From: Branchiostoma floridae
Lineage: Eukaryota; Chordata; Leptocardii; Amphioxiformes; Branchiostomatidae
Assembly (NCBI RefSeq): GCF_000003815.2
Contig: NC_049989.1
Coordinates: 7,342,195-7,404,194, forward strand
DNA length: 62,000 bases
Direction: 5' to 3'
Each line of letters starts with the position of its first letter. Positions within the stretch are counted from its first letter, which is position 1. The notes under the pieces are model-generated. The model saw only the letters and a program-made list of their open reading frames with translations, did not search any database and had not been told where the DNA came from. Made by a program: the position numbers and the translations under genes. Below are positions 61,701-62,000 of this stretch, piece by piece.

Positions 61701-62000
61701 CAAACAATGTGTCCTTTGTGGTTAACAAAACTAACAAGACTTTCTTTTCGGGGGAATATCAATATTAAAACCTGACAAAACCACACTGGTGTAACTTCAT
61801 TTATGTTACTGTAAACTTTTCATCACAACTTAACACTTTTTATGACTGGGAAATAATCTTCAATTGAATGAATCATTCTCAATCTATCTAGATGATATCT
61901 ATGTGGCCTTATGACCCCATCTAGATACTTTAGATTGGGAACCAATAGGTGTCCCTGGTCTGCGCTCTCTAGGGAGCAAGTTTCTAGGGCAGCACTGGTG

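Larger units (their letters stand above)
37571..62000. other. AT-rich DNA upstream of the LHFPL exon (intron and/or intergenic)
   Basis: No exon in these 24 kb can be supported. It may be the last intron of the LHFPL gene, whose vertebrate relatives have long introns, or intron plus intergenic DNA. The mobile elements and repeats in it are listed separately. Stretches between them (for example 40400-46400, 47200-49600, 59000-62000) show scattered open frames without protein-like composition and nothing else I can name. Confidence 0.6.

Overview
The window looks like nuclear DNA of an invertebrate deuterostome, most probably amphioxus (Branchiostoma). The grounds are AT-rich intronic and intergenic DNA, small CpG-rich exons, long introns, many short non-autonomous DNA transposons, and a single SH2B-type adaptor gene that resembles the SH2B1/2/3 ancestor. 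The organism call is inference; no species-diagnostic gene is present.

Plus strand, 2388-31650: a complete SH2B-family adaptor gene in seven coding exons, all with GT-AG boundaries and matching phases (828, 102, 101, 104, 180, 212 and 384 nt; predicted protein 636 aa). The order is N-terminal phenylalanine-zipper dimerisation region, basic Ser-rich stretch, PH domain (exons 1-3), Pro/Ser linker with a PPRIP motif (exons 4-5), SH2 domain (exons 6-7) and a C-terminal RAVENQYSF motif like the Cbl-binding site of vertebrate SH2B2. Exon 1 lies in a CpG-rich region. Intron 1 is 22 kb and holds several transposon copies and a possible small nested two-exon gene (13838-14274).

Minus strand, 37344-37570: the last coding exon of an LHFPL-family four-transmembrane protein, closest by eye to LHFPL2. 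It converges on the SH2B gene across about 5.7 kb of 3' UTR and spacer. I could not place its upstream exons, so the 24 kb to the right is either its intron or intergenic DNA.

37571-62000 holds no gene I can support. It is a patchwork of mobile-element relics: two copies of a hAT-like element with perfect 5-bp target duplications, a 1.28-kb long-inverted-repeat element, a 362-bp element, a 485-bp pogo/Tc1-like element, copies of an AATCTCCAAGCAGATC-ended MITE, a 64-bp near-perfect palindrome and a few microsatellites. The SH2B introns add a 0.89-kb TA-flanked element, a Harbinger-like element (TAA duplication), a foldback family with 9-bp duplications, and an older dispersed repeat. One copy of that repeat supplies the DNA just before the exon 4 splice acceptor.
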